DNA of 39,882 nt. It comes from DATKKG01 sp035543015. Lineage in GTDB: Archaea; Thermoproteota; Nitrososphaeria; Conexivisphaerales; DTJL01. The translations under genes were made by a program, and so were the position numbers. Location of the stretch: NCBI GenBank assembly GCA_035543015.1, contig DATKKG010000006.1, positions 1-39,882 of the forward strand. Reading direction: 5' to 3'. Below are positions 32,375 to 39,882 of the stretch, one piece after another (the first letter of the stretch is position 1; each line of letters begins with the position of its first letter). The notes beneath the pieces were generated by a model. The model saw nothing but the letters and a program-made list of their open reading frames with translations. It was not told where the DNA came from and did no database searches.

Positions 32375-32905
32375 CATTTCAGGGAGGTCCCCGATCCTCA
32401 GCCCATCGGTTCCCTCGTAGTTGCCCACCGACTCCAGCCTCAGCCCGGCCCCGGCCACCAGAGCCGCGGCGCACCTCGTCTGGGGCGGGGCGCTTGAGAA
32501 CAAGAGGGCCAGGTCCGAGTTCGTCAGCGTGCGCTTGTCCCTCAGCGTCGGGGTGTCCTGCGCCCCCTTCACCCTGATCCTCCCCCTGACCTCGATGCCG
32601 TTGTGCGCCAGCCAGGATTTTGCGGCCTTGAGGTTCGAGGCGATGTAGCTGCCCGCCTTTCCCTCCCCTTCGAGCCGGGTGACGACATCCATCAGGAAGT
32701 TGCAGGTCCACCTCTCGCCCCCGGCGCTCGCGTGCTGCAGCAGCTCCTGAGGACCGCCTAGGCCCTGCGCGATGCACAGGCAGCCGAGCCGCCAGGTAGA
32801 CGTCCGCGGTTACTTTGGACCCCCTGCACACGTTGTCGTACCACCTCTTGATGTCCGGGTCCGACAGCAGATGCTTGTGCCTCGGCGATGCCCCCCTCCA
32901 GCAAT
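32375..32905 (-). pseudogene. tyrosine recombinase (integrase) remnant, frameshifted and truncated
   Basis: Minus-strand pieces in two frames read as the N-terminal and core-start parts of an archaeal XerC/phage-type integrase: LSDPDIKRWYDNVCRGSKV then, after a frame change at about 32790-32800, RLGCLCIAQGLGGPQEL, RWTCNFLMDVVTRLEGEGK, AAKSWLAHNGIEV, LTNSDLALLF and AAALVAGAGLRLESVGNYEG. GLRLESVG carries the first catalytic Arg (R-x-E-S). Similarity stops at DLPEM (32375), where the membrane-protein gene begins, so the H-x-x-R and Tyr catalytic residues are lost. The enzyme cannot be active. Such integrases normally insert elements at tRNA 3' ends. Confidence 0.75.
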
Positions 32906-33310
32906 GGGAAGGTCCCACCTCCCGCTTGAAGCACGGGGGCGTCTGAGAGGCTCTCAGCATCGTTCCCGTTCCGGCCTTATCCTCATCCACGCCAGCACCT
33001 TCGCTGGCTGCTCTTAACGCTGAAGGGCCCGCCACCGCTTGATAGTGAGCCCCTTCGGGCCCATGAATAATCTTCAACAACGGGATATGAATATTGAAAT
33101 AATACCAACACGCAGGCTTCTGCGCTTGTCTGCCGTGCTCCAAGATGGATCTGCCCAGACGCGATTCCCTGGAGGCTCACATTGCATCTCCAAGCACACC
33201 CTTTGTAGGAAAGGCCGTCCAGTCTACGCATGGAGACTGACAGGGATACGACGAAATCGAGCTGTCCAGAAAGCAGGAACTAAATACGTCAGGGCAGTGT
33301 CATAGCACGG
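32906..33310. other. 405-nt stretch without a gene
   Basis: No credible open frame. It carries tRNA-3'-end-like pieces (33026-33063) and, at its end, a TAAATAC block at about 33281-33287, placed for a leaderless start at TTG 33311. Confidence 0.4.
33026..33063 (+). repeat. tRNA-3'-end-like fragments, left copy
   Basis: GGGCCCGCCACC (33026-33037) and CCCTTCGGGCCC (33052-33063) recur fused as one 18-nt block at 33966-33983. The fused form reads as T-stem end, acceptor strand CGGGCCC, discriminator G and CCA of a tRNA whose 5' end would be GGGCCCG. Confidence 0.45.
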
Positions 33311-33871
33311 TTGAACGACGGGCAGGCCGACGACGGGTTCAGCAGGGAAAGGGCCGAGCTGTTCGAGGCTCTAGGCCACCCAATACGCCTTGAGATCCTC
33401 CGCGCCCTCTCGGAGTCCCCCCTCGGCTTCGCCGACCTGAAGAGAAAGGTGAACGTGACCAGCAGCGGACACCTGACGCATCACCTTGAGAAGCTAGATG
33501 GGCTGGTAAGGACGACGCCCGAAGGCCTCTATGCTCTGACCGACGACGGAAAGGAGGCCCTCAGGATAGCTTCAACTCAGATGCAATCCTCTCGCGTCCG
33601 CACGAGTGGGATGAGTAGAAGAAGTTGGGCGGTCCTGGCGATAGGACTGGCCTTAGTCGTGAGCGGACTAGCTCTTACTGCCTTCGGGATACCGTACCTT
33701 TCGACTCAGCGAGTCCCCTCAGAAGTCTGCGCACTCGGCGGTGGCTGCCTCCCGTCTTCCACACTGGTTCCTGCGGACCCGAGATATGCAATTGCTGGGA
33801 CTTCATTGCTGCTAGTTGGGGCTCTACTTTGCTTGCTTGTGAAGACGAGGGTCAGCTTCAGCTGGCGTTAA
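33311..33871 (+). CDS. winged-helix protein with two C-terminal membrane segments
   Basis: The 186-residue product has an ArsR/PadR-like wHTH at about residues 12-85 (FEALGHPIRLEILRALSES, LGFADLKRKVNVTSSGHLTHHLEKL, a short wing GLYALTDDGKEAL), a basic linker (RTSGMSRRSW) and two hydrophobic helices (VLAIGLALVVSGLALTAFG and SLLLVGALLCLLVKT) joined by an extracytoplasmic loop with two Cys (EVCALGGGCLPS). Membrane-tethered wHTH regulators of this build are common in archaea and may transmit an envelope signal. TTG 33311 fits a leaderless transcript. The gene is bracketed by tRNA-like fragments and follows the integrase remnant. Confidence 0.75.
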   Translation: MNDGQADDGFSRERAELFEALGHPIRLEILRALSESPLGFADLKRKVNVTSSGHLTHHLEKLDGLVRTTPEGLYALTDDGKEALRIASTQMQSSRVRTSGMSRRSWAVLAIGLALVVSGLALTAFGIPYLSTQRVPSEVCALGGGCLPSSTLVPADPRYAIAGTSLLLVGALLCLLVKTRVSFSWR

Positions 33872-33962
33872 CTCCAATAGCCGTTGGAGGACCTACCTGG
33901 ACGCGGTTCCCGACGGGCTCGCCACCTCGTCTGAGTCCGCTCAGCGAACCCATCTGAGCACC

Positions 33963-33984
33963 AATCCCTTCGGGCCCGCCACCA
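33963..33984 (+). repeat. tRNA-3'-end-like fragment, right copy
   Basis: AATCCCTTCGGGCCCGCCA followed by CCA can be read as T-loop end, T-stem, acceptor strand CGGGCCC, discriminator G and CCA. No D-arm or anticodon arm lies upstream, so it is a fragment. With the left copy it brackets the wHTH gene. The 209-nt stretch 33872-34080 has no gene. Confidence 0.5.
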
Positions 33985-34080
33985 TTTAAGTCCTCAAATA
34001 GGGTTCTGTGATGTTGCCGGTTGACGGGTCGAAATCGTCTTCCCGTAAAGTTTCGGTTGGCAGTCTCTCAAAAGACAGGG

Positions 34081-34456
34081 TTAAGAAAGAACGCCCTGTT
34101 TGAGTCCTACCGAATCCTTCTTCTCTTCCGTTCGCACCTCTGACCACTTGTGGTCGCAACGCTTGCAGCGGTAAGAGTATTCGTATTCGTTGACCAGGAC
34201 TCTGACGGGAACCTTCAGCTTGACATCAGCATTCCTGACATCCCAAGGCAGAGATTGGCCGCCAGGCAAGAGTTGCTCCTGCTCAAACGAGCGGCGTTCG
34301 GAGTTCTTCAGAGTCTTGCCCGCAAGGATTACTTGAAACCTCGACCCACACTTGGGGCACTTCCTCGCGACTCCCTTAAGGCTCTCCACAAAACTCAATA
34401 CGGCATTTTCTCTCTTAAACCTTGCCAACCTGCGTCTGGCATTCAGAACACCGCAT
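34081..34456 (-). pseudogene. zinc-ribbon protein gene, apparently frameshifted near its start
   Basis: The downstream frame (TTG 34428 to 34081, 115 residues) contains CPKCGSRF and CKRCDHKW, two CxxC knuckles that could form one zinc site, separated by a Gln/Leu-rich stretch. A different frame just upstream starts at ATG 34456 and reads MRCSECQTQVGK, another zinc knuckle, before a stop; skipping one base near 34420 would fuse it to FKREN. This looks like one three-knuckle protein broken by a one-base change. If the frameshift is not real, the 115-residue protein from TTG 34428 is the gene. Function unknown. Confidence 0.45.
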
Positions 34457-34607
34457 CCAAGTAACCAGTTATAATTGTAGAATCCGAATGGCTTGTCGAG
34501 GAACTCTCACTCGGACTTCCTTGGGCAGGATTAGGTAGTTGCGACTTTTCATCAACGGTGTCTTCGAATTCAAGCTCCGCTATCTGCACAGTCGGAGGTT
34601 TAACCAT
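34443..34607 (-). CDS. possible small acidic Ser-rich protein
   Basis: A 54-codon frame begins MVKPPTVQIAELEFEDTVDE, continues with a Ser-rich low-complexity stretch and ends GYLDAVF. Its stop overlaps the ATG of the zinc-ribbon frame, suggesting coupling. No family recognised; small size keeps confidence low. Confidence 0.3.
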   Translation of the reverse strand: MVKPPTVQIAELEFEDTVDEKSQLPNPAQGSPSESSSTSHSDSTIITGYLDAVF

Positions 34608-34844
34608 AGTCAAACCATCATCCGAAATCGCGAGCTGAGCCTGAAACCAGCTTCCTCGTCATGACTGATTTAGACAGATGGACGTTGCTTTGCTGCCAAT
34701 CCGAACATAAAGATCCCCACGAGCCAAGTGTGAATCTCGTCTCAGGGCGACATAACTAGAGCAGGCTCCATATCCATTGAATGGGCAGATGACTACTTTA
34801 TGCCGCATTTGGAGCTACTACAAGCGTTGCACGTCCACACATAA

Positions 34845-35513
34845 CTATTTCTGAACAGTCTCGTTCACCCAATAGTGGGTATAAGGGCCGTAAGCGCCAT
34901 CGCTATGAGCAATAATCACAACCTGACAATGTTGGCCTGATTGTGGTTCAACAGGCGGCCATACCGTCATCTCGTACGATGTAGTTGCATAGGGCGCAAT
35001 CAGCGATCCTTCAAAAAGCTGCGGGATTACATAGTTCACACGGGCACCCAATGTTAATTGCAGTGATGAGATGTTTCTGATTCTGATGCTCAGTGTCAAC
35101 CCGCCGATTGTCGACTCATTCCTACCAAGCTCGATGTTCTCAAGCTCGATGAGGGGCGAGGCGGAACTGATGGCAAGATCAGGTGTAGGCACGGTGCGGT
35201 AGATTATGGTCAAAGTCGAGTTCCTTTGATTCTGCCTGTCGTAGTAGGGAAGGGAATATGAATGAGCAAATGATGGAGCCACACCGACTCGGAAAAGGCC
35301 ATAAGTTATCGAACCATAAGATACCTCATCTGTGCTGGTGAAATTCGGGTAAACCCCCGCAATTCCAAATCCTTCAAATGATCCCGCATCGAGAACTTCT
35401 ATCGTCCGAGAATAAGCGACGATAGGGGCGAGAACTAGGAACGCCGAGAAGCTGATGAACGAAACCAGTGCCACAAGAAGCAGTCTTCCGATTCCAGCTG
35501 GTTTCCTACTCAT
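34845..35513 (-). CDS. exported or membrane-anchored beta-rich protein
   Basis: From ATG 35513 the 222-residue protein starts MSRKPAGIG, followed by a hydrophobic signal/anchor (LLLVALVSFISFSAFLVLAPIVA), and then a domain rich in beta-strand residues with N-x-S/T sites and only one Cys. The region NISSLQLTLGARVNYVIPQ and a final HYWVNETVQK resemble immunoglobulin-like extracellular folds in general composition only. The reading upstream of 35513 is Cys/Ser-rich and non-native. No family recognised. It is divergent from the two-gene unit at 35802-37642. Confidence 0.6.
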   Translation of the reverse strand: MSRKPAGIGRLLLVALVSFISFSAFLVLAPIVAYSRTIEVLDAGSFEGFGIAGVYPNFTSTDEVSYGSITYGLFRVGVAPSFAHSYSLPYYDRQNQRNSTLTIIYRTVPTPDLAISSASPLIELENIELGRNESTIGGLTLSIRIRNISSLQLTLGARVNYVIPQLFEGSLIAPYATTSYEMTVWPPVEPQSGQHCQVVIIAHSDGAYGPYTHYWVNETVQK

Positions 35514-35801
35514 TTCTACAAGTATGCCCTCCCAGTCCTGCGGAAAAGTATCATTTGTGTCACAAGACAGTCGGGTCGTCAGGAGATATAAGGGCATGCT
35601 TGTGCAGAGTCGTGGCGAGCAACTCTCCTGAACCATCGTTCTTGCTGTATTGTCGGCCTACTCGCCTTCTTGCTTTCGAATCCCAAACGACGAATACTCT
35701 GGGCATACAGACAAAGCAAGGCTTTAGGCGGAAGCTATTGGCATGCATGTAATACTACAAATTGTCCAATAATAGCTAGGGATATTATAAACCGAATATG
35801 T

Positions 35802-36275
35802 ATGTTCGCAACATTTTTGAGTAACGACCACCAGTATTCAATTGCCTTGAACGACGAAGAAAAACGATGGATTTTGGGAATTCTGTTCATAACAGTGGTC
35901 ATCTTCGCATTGGCTCCACTAAGGTACACCGTTGCGTCAAGTTGCGTGTACACATACTCCGACTACGTCACCTACAGGCAGCTCACGGCAGCCATATATG
36001 GAACGGATCCTTCGACGTCCACCGGAAAATCCAAGCTGTATGCTTACTTGAAGCCTGGTGGCGCCTGCTTCCCTTATTGGAGCTTCGCCTACGAATTCTG
36101 GACCTCGTACGACAGCTATGCGACCAATGGGTTCTGGCCAGACGGGGTCAATGACTACCGCAATTGGGGATCGGGGGACACCGGAAGCATTGTCGGAACG
36201 CAAATCTATTGGGACGGTTGTGAGCAAATCACAAATGAAGAAGACGCATACTTGAGCGGCAGTTGCTTAGGGTGA
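35802..36275 (+). CDS. exported protein of unknown function
   Basis: A product of about 157 residues with a short charged start (LNDEEKRW), a hydrophobic signal/anchor (ILGILFITVVIFALAPL) and a Trp/Tyr/Gly-rich mature part containing four Cys (SSCVYTYS, GGACFPYW, DGCEQI, SGSCLG), likely two disulfides. ATTATAAACC at about 35784-35793 is a good TATA box, but its spacing would place transcription slightly after ATG 35802, so a later start (TTG 35817) is possible. Its TGA overlaps the ATG of the next gene (TGATG), indicating translational coupling. Confidence 0.6.
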   Translation: MFATFLSNDHQYSIALNDEEKRWILGILFITVVIFALAPLRYTVASSCVYTYSDYVTYRQLTAAIYGTDPSTSTGKSKLYAYLKPGGACFPYWSFAYEFWTSYDSYATNGFWPDGVNDYRNWGSGDTGSIVGTQIYWDGCEQITNEEDAYLSGSCLG

Positions 36276-37642
36276 TGGTTGTGAAACCCAGACCAAACTC
36301 GATGTCATACACGATTGCCGTTGTCGCGGTGCTTGTACTTGTGCTTGCAGCACTCTGTAACCCGACCCCTCAGCCAACTGCTGCGGCAAAGGTGCTCGCT
36401 TTCACTCCAGAGCCGGGAACAAGCTATCGATACGCGTTGACCCTAGGAAGTCAGTCTGCCAACTCTTCCGTCTCCATTCGGCTGAATGACAAACTGTCAA
36501 GCTTGAGTCCTACGCTGAGTCCAAATGGGCTTCGAATGTATTTTGTGTTACACAGGGACTATGGCGAATACGTCGGCAGTGTGGAAGCGAACAATCATAC
36601 CGTAAGGCTTCAGGCAATTAGCAACGACATCTGTGAAGTGGCATCCAGTAGTGCATTGCTATCTATCACGATTGAATCGGTGTCACAGAACAATATCTTC
36701 GCAAATCTCACATTGGAATTCATTCATGGCTTTTCGAGATGTGGAGCTAACTACTCTCCGATGCCCATCTCCGATGCTATATGGATCAAGATTGGAAACT
36801 CTTCCACCACATCCTTTGCTCACCTGCAATTCAGCAGGCTAGTCTCAATTGATAAGTTCTCTTTGGGAGTCATGACAAGTAGCGGGCTTCCATCCGGAGA
36901 ATGGCCGTTTTGGCTTAGCAACAAGGACGTTAATGGCACAACAGTTGCAAAACTGTACGGATTGGACGACGTGACTGACATTGACACCAGCAATGTCACG
37001 GTCCAGACTCCGTTCACAGGTCAACTCGGAATCGCCACTGTCCTTCTTCTGAACTACAGCGAAGGCGGAATCGAGCCCTTTGTAACAGGCAGCACCCTCA
37101 TCGCGGCGAACGCACAGGTCTTCAGTATGAAGAGATTCCTCCTCAGTCAGACAACTCTCACGAATGTGCCTGTGAGAAGCGTCGACGCCATTGCTCACCA
37201 GATCAGCGCTTCATTTTCCAGTCCGTCATCCCTTTCATATTCGAGGAATCTGTTCTTCCCAAGAACTGTCATCGTGTCGGGAGGGCTAGTAGTGATGGAC
37301 CAAGACCAGTTCTCCGGTATCGACCTGACGGCAAAACCTTGGGATTATCAGAAGTCACTACTGACATTCCGACACCTAACCGATGTCGGTAGCCAAGCAT
37401 TTGACTCGATTACAACCGTTCCTGGCATTGGCTACGCCTCAAAACAGTACATCGCCCAGGGCCTTATGGAACTGGACTCTGTCTCCTATAGCAACGGGGG
37501 ACTGCTTCTGTACTTGAGAACAAACTCCAAGCTAACCCAGAGCCAAATCCTCCCGTCAGTATTGGTCAGAAGTTTCGGCATTATTCAGCCTTTCACGTTC
37601 TTGGATGGGCAGCAGGTCTCTTTAACGCTCATAGACTATTGA
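36275..37642 (+). CDS. large exported protein of unknown function
   Basis: The 455-residue protein begins MVVKPRPNS, then a signal or anchor (YTIAVVAVLVLVLAALCNP; the Cys after it could be lipidated), and a long beta-rich mature part with many N-x-S/T sites and few Cys. There is no recognisable domain. ATG 36275 shares a base with the stop of the preceding gene, so the two are translated as a pair and probably act together at the cell surface. A T-run follows the stop. Confidence 0.65.
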   Translation: MVVKPRPNSMSYTIAVVAVLVLVLAALCNPTPQPTAAAKVLAFTPEPGTSYRYALTLGSQSANSSVSIRLNDKLSSLSPTLSPNGLRMYFVLHRDYGEYVGSVEANNHTVRLQAISNDICEVASSSALLSITIESVSQNNIFANLTLEFIHGFSRCGANYSPMPISDAIWIKIGNSSTTSFAHLQFSRLVSIDKFSLGVMTSSGLPSGEWPFWLSNKDVNGTTVAKLYGLDDVTDIDTSNVTVQTPFTGQLGIATVLLLNYSEGGIEPFVTGSTLIAANAQVFSMKRFLLSQTTLTNVPVRSVDAIAHQISASFSSPSSLSYSRNLFFPRTVIVSGGLVVMDQDQFSGIDLTAKPWDYQKSLLTFRHLTDVGSQAFDSITTVPGIGYASKQYIAQGLMELDSVSYSNGGLLLYLRTNSKLTQSQILPSVLVRSFGIIQPFTFLDGQQVSLTLIDY

Positions 37643-38032
37643 TCCTGGCCTCACATCTTTTTTCTGATTATTCCAATCTAGCCTGGCTGTTGCCCTTCTA
37701 TGCACCGGGTCGTTACATTAGAGAGTACCGTCAAACTACTGGTTGCCTCTTGGGAGATTCCTCCAGCTAAGGCCATGGAGCTTCTTCGGTGCCCAACTCA
37801 GCTTTCCAAGCAAGGATTTACCTATTGGATTCAGTCATTGGTGATAATGTAAGGTCAAATCCCTCTCTGGCAGTGAAGGCCTCAGTTCCATCAAGTGAAA
37901 GGTTGACGCAAGCCGAGGAACCCAAGACTACTACAGCGCACATTTGAAACCCAAAAGAAAGATCTCCGGCCTTTTGACGGAGCCAAGAAGAGAGGAACCC
38001 CGACAAGAAGGACGACGAATGCGTAACTCTTA
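37643..38032. other. 390-nt intergenic region with a repeat fragment
   Basis: No gene is supported. CAAATCCCTCTC at 37856-37867 is shared with the minus strand of repeat copy A, so a further tRNA-like fragment may lie here. Confidence 0.35.
37658..37663 (+). terminator. poly-T terminator after the exported-protein pair
   Basis: Six consecutive T (37658-37663) begin 16 nt after the stop codon at 37642. Oligo-T stretches terminate archaeal transcription without a hairpin. Confidence 0.4.
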
Positions 38033-38338
38033 ATGAAGATATTGATGAGAGTGATTGCGGAGAGATCGTTGTGGCTATATGAGCCGTCAGTTGCCGCAAG
38101 GATAAGTCTCTGCGCGACGGGGAGAGCCGTAGAGTACCTCTTATCCAGAGATTCGGTTTATCGGGCCGTCTGGGATAGCCATGAGCGTCTCCTCTTTACG
38201 AACAAAAGTCGCATTTTCGTCGGCAGTTACAAGGGCGTCAGGGAGCACATAGGCTACTGCAGCCCTGTCCTGCAGACCATACGCCTATTCAAGAAGCGGG
38301 AGTACGTCAATCAGACAGGCCCCGAAACCCCGGCCTGA
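38033..38338 (+). CDS. hypothetical protein
   Basis: A 101-codon frame from ATG 38033 encodes a protein-like sequence with a mixed hydrophobic/basic composition (AARISLCATGRAVEYLLSR, then SRIFVGSYKGVREHIGY) and no membrane segment or known motif. An alternative ATG lies at 38045. There is no strong TATA box. Confidence is low because the surroundings are decayed. Confidence 0.35.
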   Translation: MKILMRVIAERSLWLYEPSVAARISLCATGRAVEYLLSRDSVYRAVWDSHERLLFTNKSRIFVGSYKGVREHIGYCSPVLQTIRLFKKREYVNQTGPETPA

Positions 38339-38417
38339 ACCTGGCAGGAATCCACTTCCTGGACCCATTCGGTCCCCAGTCTCACCGGGTTCGAACCGCT
38401 GGCTCGTAATGTGCTGG

Positions 38418-38450
38418 TAGATTAAAGCGCGAATCCCACTCCCCACCCAT
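38418..38450 (+). repeat. variant tRNA-3'-end-like fragment
   Basis: ATTAAAGCGCGAATCCC matches the fragment at 28541-28557 in 15 of 17 positions and continues with ACTCCCCACCC. A nearby GGGTTCGAACC (about 38383-38395) is T-loop-like but its arms do not pair. Confidence 0.35.
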
Positions 38451-38569
38451 GAATGGCGGCATCTTGTCCGCAAGTCGCTCGCCATCTGAAGCCGACCCGA
38501 GCACAAGTCGGACGATGATGAACGTAGTCAAGGCACGGTCTGTTACCAGTATCTCAAATACATCAAGGC

Positions 38570-38752
38570 TTACATGATAGGACTCACCTTCTCTAGGATG
38601 CCAGCCGGGCTCAGCTGGCCCTCCCAGGTCTGCCCTAGATATGCTTCAACGCTGGGAACCAGCGTTTGGATGAGGGTTATCGGGCCCATTCCTAAATCGA
38701 TACGACTTCCATCCATCCCTTGGACTAGGGCCAATTTGTCATTCGCCTTCAT
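38570..38752 (-). CDS. possible small protein
   Basis: A 60-codon frame from ATG 38752 encodes a plausible soluble peptide (MKANDKLALVQGMDG, then LGMGPITLIQTLVPSVEAY). No family recognised; the reading further upstream is low-quality. The stretch 38753-39141 shows no other gene. Confidence 0.25.
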   Translation of the reverse strand: MKANDKLALVQGMDGSRIDLGMGPITLIQTLVPSVEAYLGQTWEGQLSPAGILEKVSPIM

Positions 38753-39141
38753 ACGTGAACTCTTAACCTCTTCCCGAGCCTCCTTGGGACGCAGTCCTCT
38801 GCGACCGACTGCGCGATGCTCGTTCATCAGCAGCGGGCCGCATGGCCATAGGGTTGGATGCCAATGTCTTGCGGATGGTACATGCCATGTCTGCGCATGC
38901 AACCGAACTCTGGCCATCACAGGATAGGTTCGCTCCGTGACGCGTGTGGAAGGTAGGTGTCGTTGGGCCGAGCCCTCGACGCCTCGGGATGCCGGCGCCA
39001 CCTCGCGTCATCCATAACCCGTTCCTCTCGAATCATGCGCGGACGCTCCCTTCCCTGTCAGATTCGGGGTTCGCTCGAAGTCTAATGGGATAGATTGGCC
39101 CGCATGCCGATCGGACGAACAAGTGATAAAAGCCGGCCAAT

Positions 39142-39495
39142 TCAATCTAAGGGGAAATCTTCCTGCAGGCCTTCCTCCCCGCCTCCTCCCTCCATCGTCC
39201 AACGCCTTACACCCTTCCGTCTGACTCTTGACCTTCTTTCCCTGAGCAGGGCGACCCTCAGGTCCTCCCCCCTTTCGATGGCCTGCAACCTGATGGTGAC
39301 GTTGTGCAGCAGCCTCTCGTCCGATTGCACCCTCCCGTGCACGGGGATCGCCTCCAGGCCCCGCTTGAGGACCCTCAAGTCTTCCTGGGATATCTTGTAC
39401 GTCCTGAGCCCGACGCCCTTCCTCCCCGCCTTGACCTGCTTCTTCGAGACCCTGTAGTGCAGGAGGAGCAGCCTGTTGAGCAGCGCTAGAGGCAC
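39142..39495 (-). CDS. hypothetical basic protein, possibly 5'-truncated
   Basis: A 117-codon frame from GTG 39495 encodes a Leu/Arg/Lys-rich, helical-looking protein (LLNRLLLLHYRVSKKQVKAG, SQEDLRVLKRGLEAIPVHG, VTIRLQAIERGEDLRVALL). The frame stays open upstream for about 22 further codons (LTFREWSLRSAIRACFYVEP) without an ATG, and that part also looks native. The gene may therefore be a truncated version of a longer one. DNA- or RNA-binding is possible from the charge, but no motif is visible. Confidence 0.4.
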   Translation of the reverse strand: MPLALLNRLLLLHYRVSKKQVKAGRKGVGLRTYKISQEDLRVLKRGLEAIPVHGRVQSDERLLHNVTIRLQAIERGEDLRVALLRERRSRVRRKGVRRWTMEGGGGEEGLQEDFPLD

Positions 39496-39663
39496 GGGCT
39501 CGACGTAGAAGCAGGCCCTTATCGCCGACCTCAGAGACCATTCTCGGAAGGTCAGCCTCGGCGAGCCAATTCACCCTCCATCCGACGGAGATCCTTCGAG
39601 GGGTCTACATGGGGGCACGACGCGCCTCCAACGACGAAAGCGTAAGGAAGGGCTGATGTCGGC

Positions 39664-39882
39664 ATGGGGGCGGCGGCGAGCATCCGCAACAAAGAGGGCG
39701 CCTTCAAGCGAAGCGGAATGGGGAGCCGCCGTCGACCGGAGCGGCAGGCATGCCTTGCTCTAATGCTAGTCGACGGGGCCAAGGGGGATGAAGCGGAGCG
39801 GTCAGAGGTCAAGGCCGTTTCCATCTTCGAGGTCCTCCAAGACCATGTCTTTCCCCTCCCCGACGATGCGCTTCGACGTCGC
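39664..39882 (+). CDS. hypothetical protein, 5' part of a gene running off the right edge
   Basis: From ATG 39664 a frame stays open to the window end (73 codons). Third codon positions are strongly G/C-biased and the sequence becomes protein-like after about residue 28 (LALMLVDGAKGDEAERSEVK, VSIFEVLQDHVFPLPDDAL). A TAA 21 nt upstream limits the start. No family recognised. Confidence 0.35.
   Translation, partial: MGAAASIRNKEGAFKRSGMGSRRRPERQACLALMLVDGAKGDEAERSEVKAVSIFEVLQDHVFPLPDDALRRR

Noticed and set aside
37818..38099. 93-codon minus-strand frame
   Set aside because: Ser-rich with weak coding character and it covers a tRNA-like fragment; no promoter. Left out of the features.
38375..38440. 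tRNA T-arm at GGGTTCGAACC
   Set aside because: The sequence around the T-loop does not form a 5-bp stem on either strand, and no acceptor strand is found.
1..39882. CRISPR array, rRNA genes or replication origin
   Set aside because: No regularly spaced direct repeats, no rRNA signature sequences and no clustered origin-type boxes were seen.

Overview
The window is archaeal and most resembles a TACK-group genome of the Nitrososphaerota (Thaumarchaeota) or a close relative; that placement is an inference. The evidence is the gene order uS13-uS4-uS11-Rpo3-eL18-uL13-uS9, a Cys-rich Rpo3, TATA-box promoters about 26 nt before likely start sites, many leaderless GTG/TTG/ATG starts, a PEF-type C-terminal sorting signal and a stand-alone aconitase-X large subunit. 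No ammonia-oxidation gene is present.

Positions 1-23,200 are dense, GC-rich, mostly housekeeping DNA. In order they hold a degenerate M29 aminopeptidase homologue, an MgtA-type P-type ATPase with a small membrane partner, an arginine deiminase with its amino-acid permease, a small HMA-like protein, a ribbon-helix-helix regulator, and a membrane-anchored cupredoxin-fold protein that lacks copper ligands. A nucleoside phosphorylase, the ribosomal protein/Rpo3 operon and an unusual wHTH regulator with a C-terminal EF-hand loop follow. Then come GlmS, aconitase X (probable phosphomevalonate dehydratase large subunit), an ECF-type S component, uridine phosphorylase and a FUN14-like protein. The block ends with a compact sulfur-trafficking operon, DsrE-TusA-SQR-like-ArsR, with a candidate operator in front of it.

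Positions 23,200-38,000 look different: visibly more A/T-rich, sparsely coding and dominated by exported or membrane proteins. These include a 1355-aa modular S53 peptidase and several secreted proteins without known function. Embedded here are three copies of a 19-nt sequence matching the 3' end of a tRNA (T arm to CCA). Two copies lie inside about 102-bp elements with inverted terminal repeats. There is also a frameshifted, truncated tyrosine recombinase, two fragments of a second tRNA 3' end, a membrane-protein gene with two in-frame stops and a frameshifted zinc-ribbon gene. I read this part as a decayed integrative-element landing zone carrying cell-surface genes.

Positions 38,000-39,882 hold only weakly supported small genes and a gene running off the right edge. 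No intact tRNA, rRNA or CRISPR array was seen.
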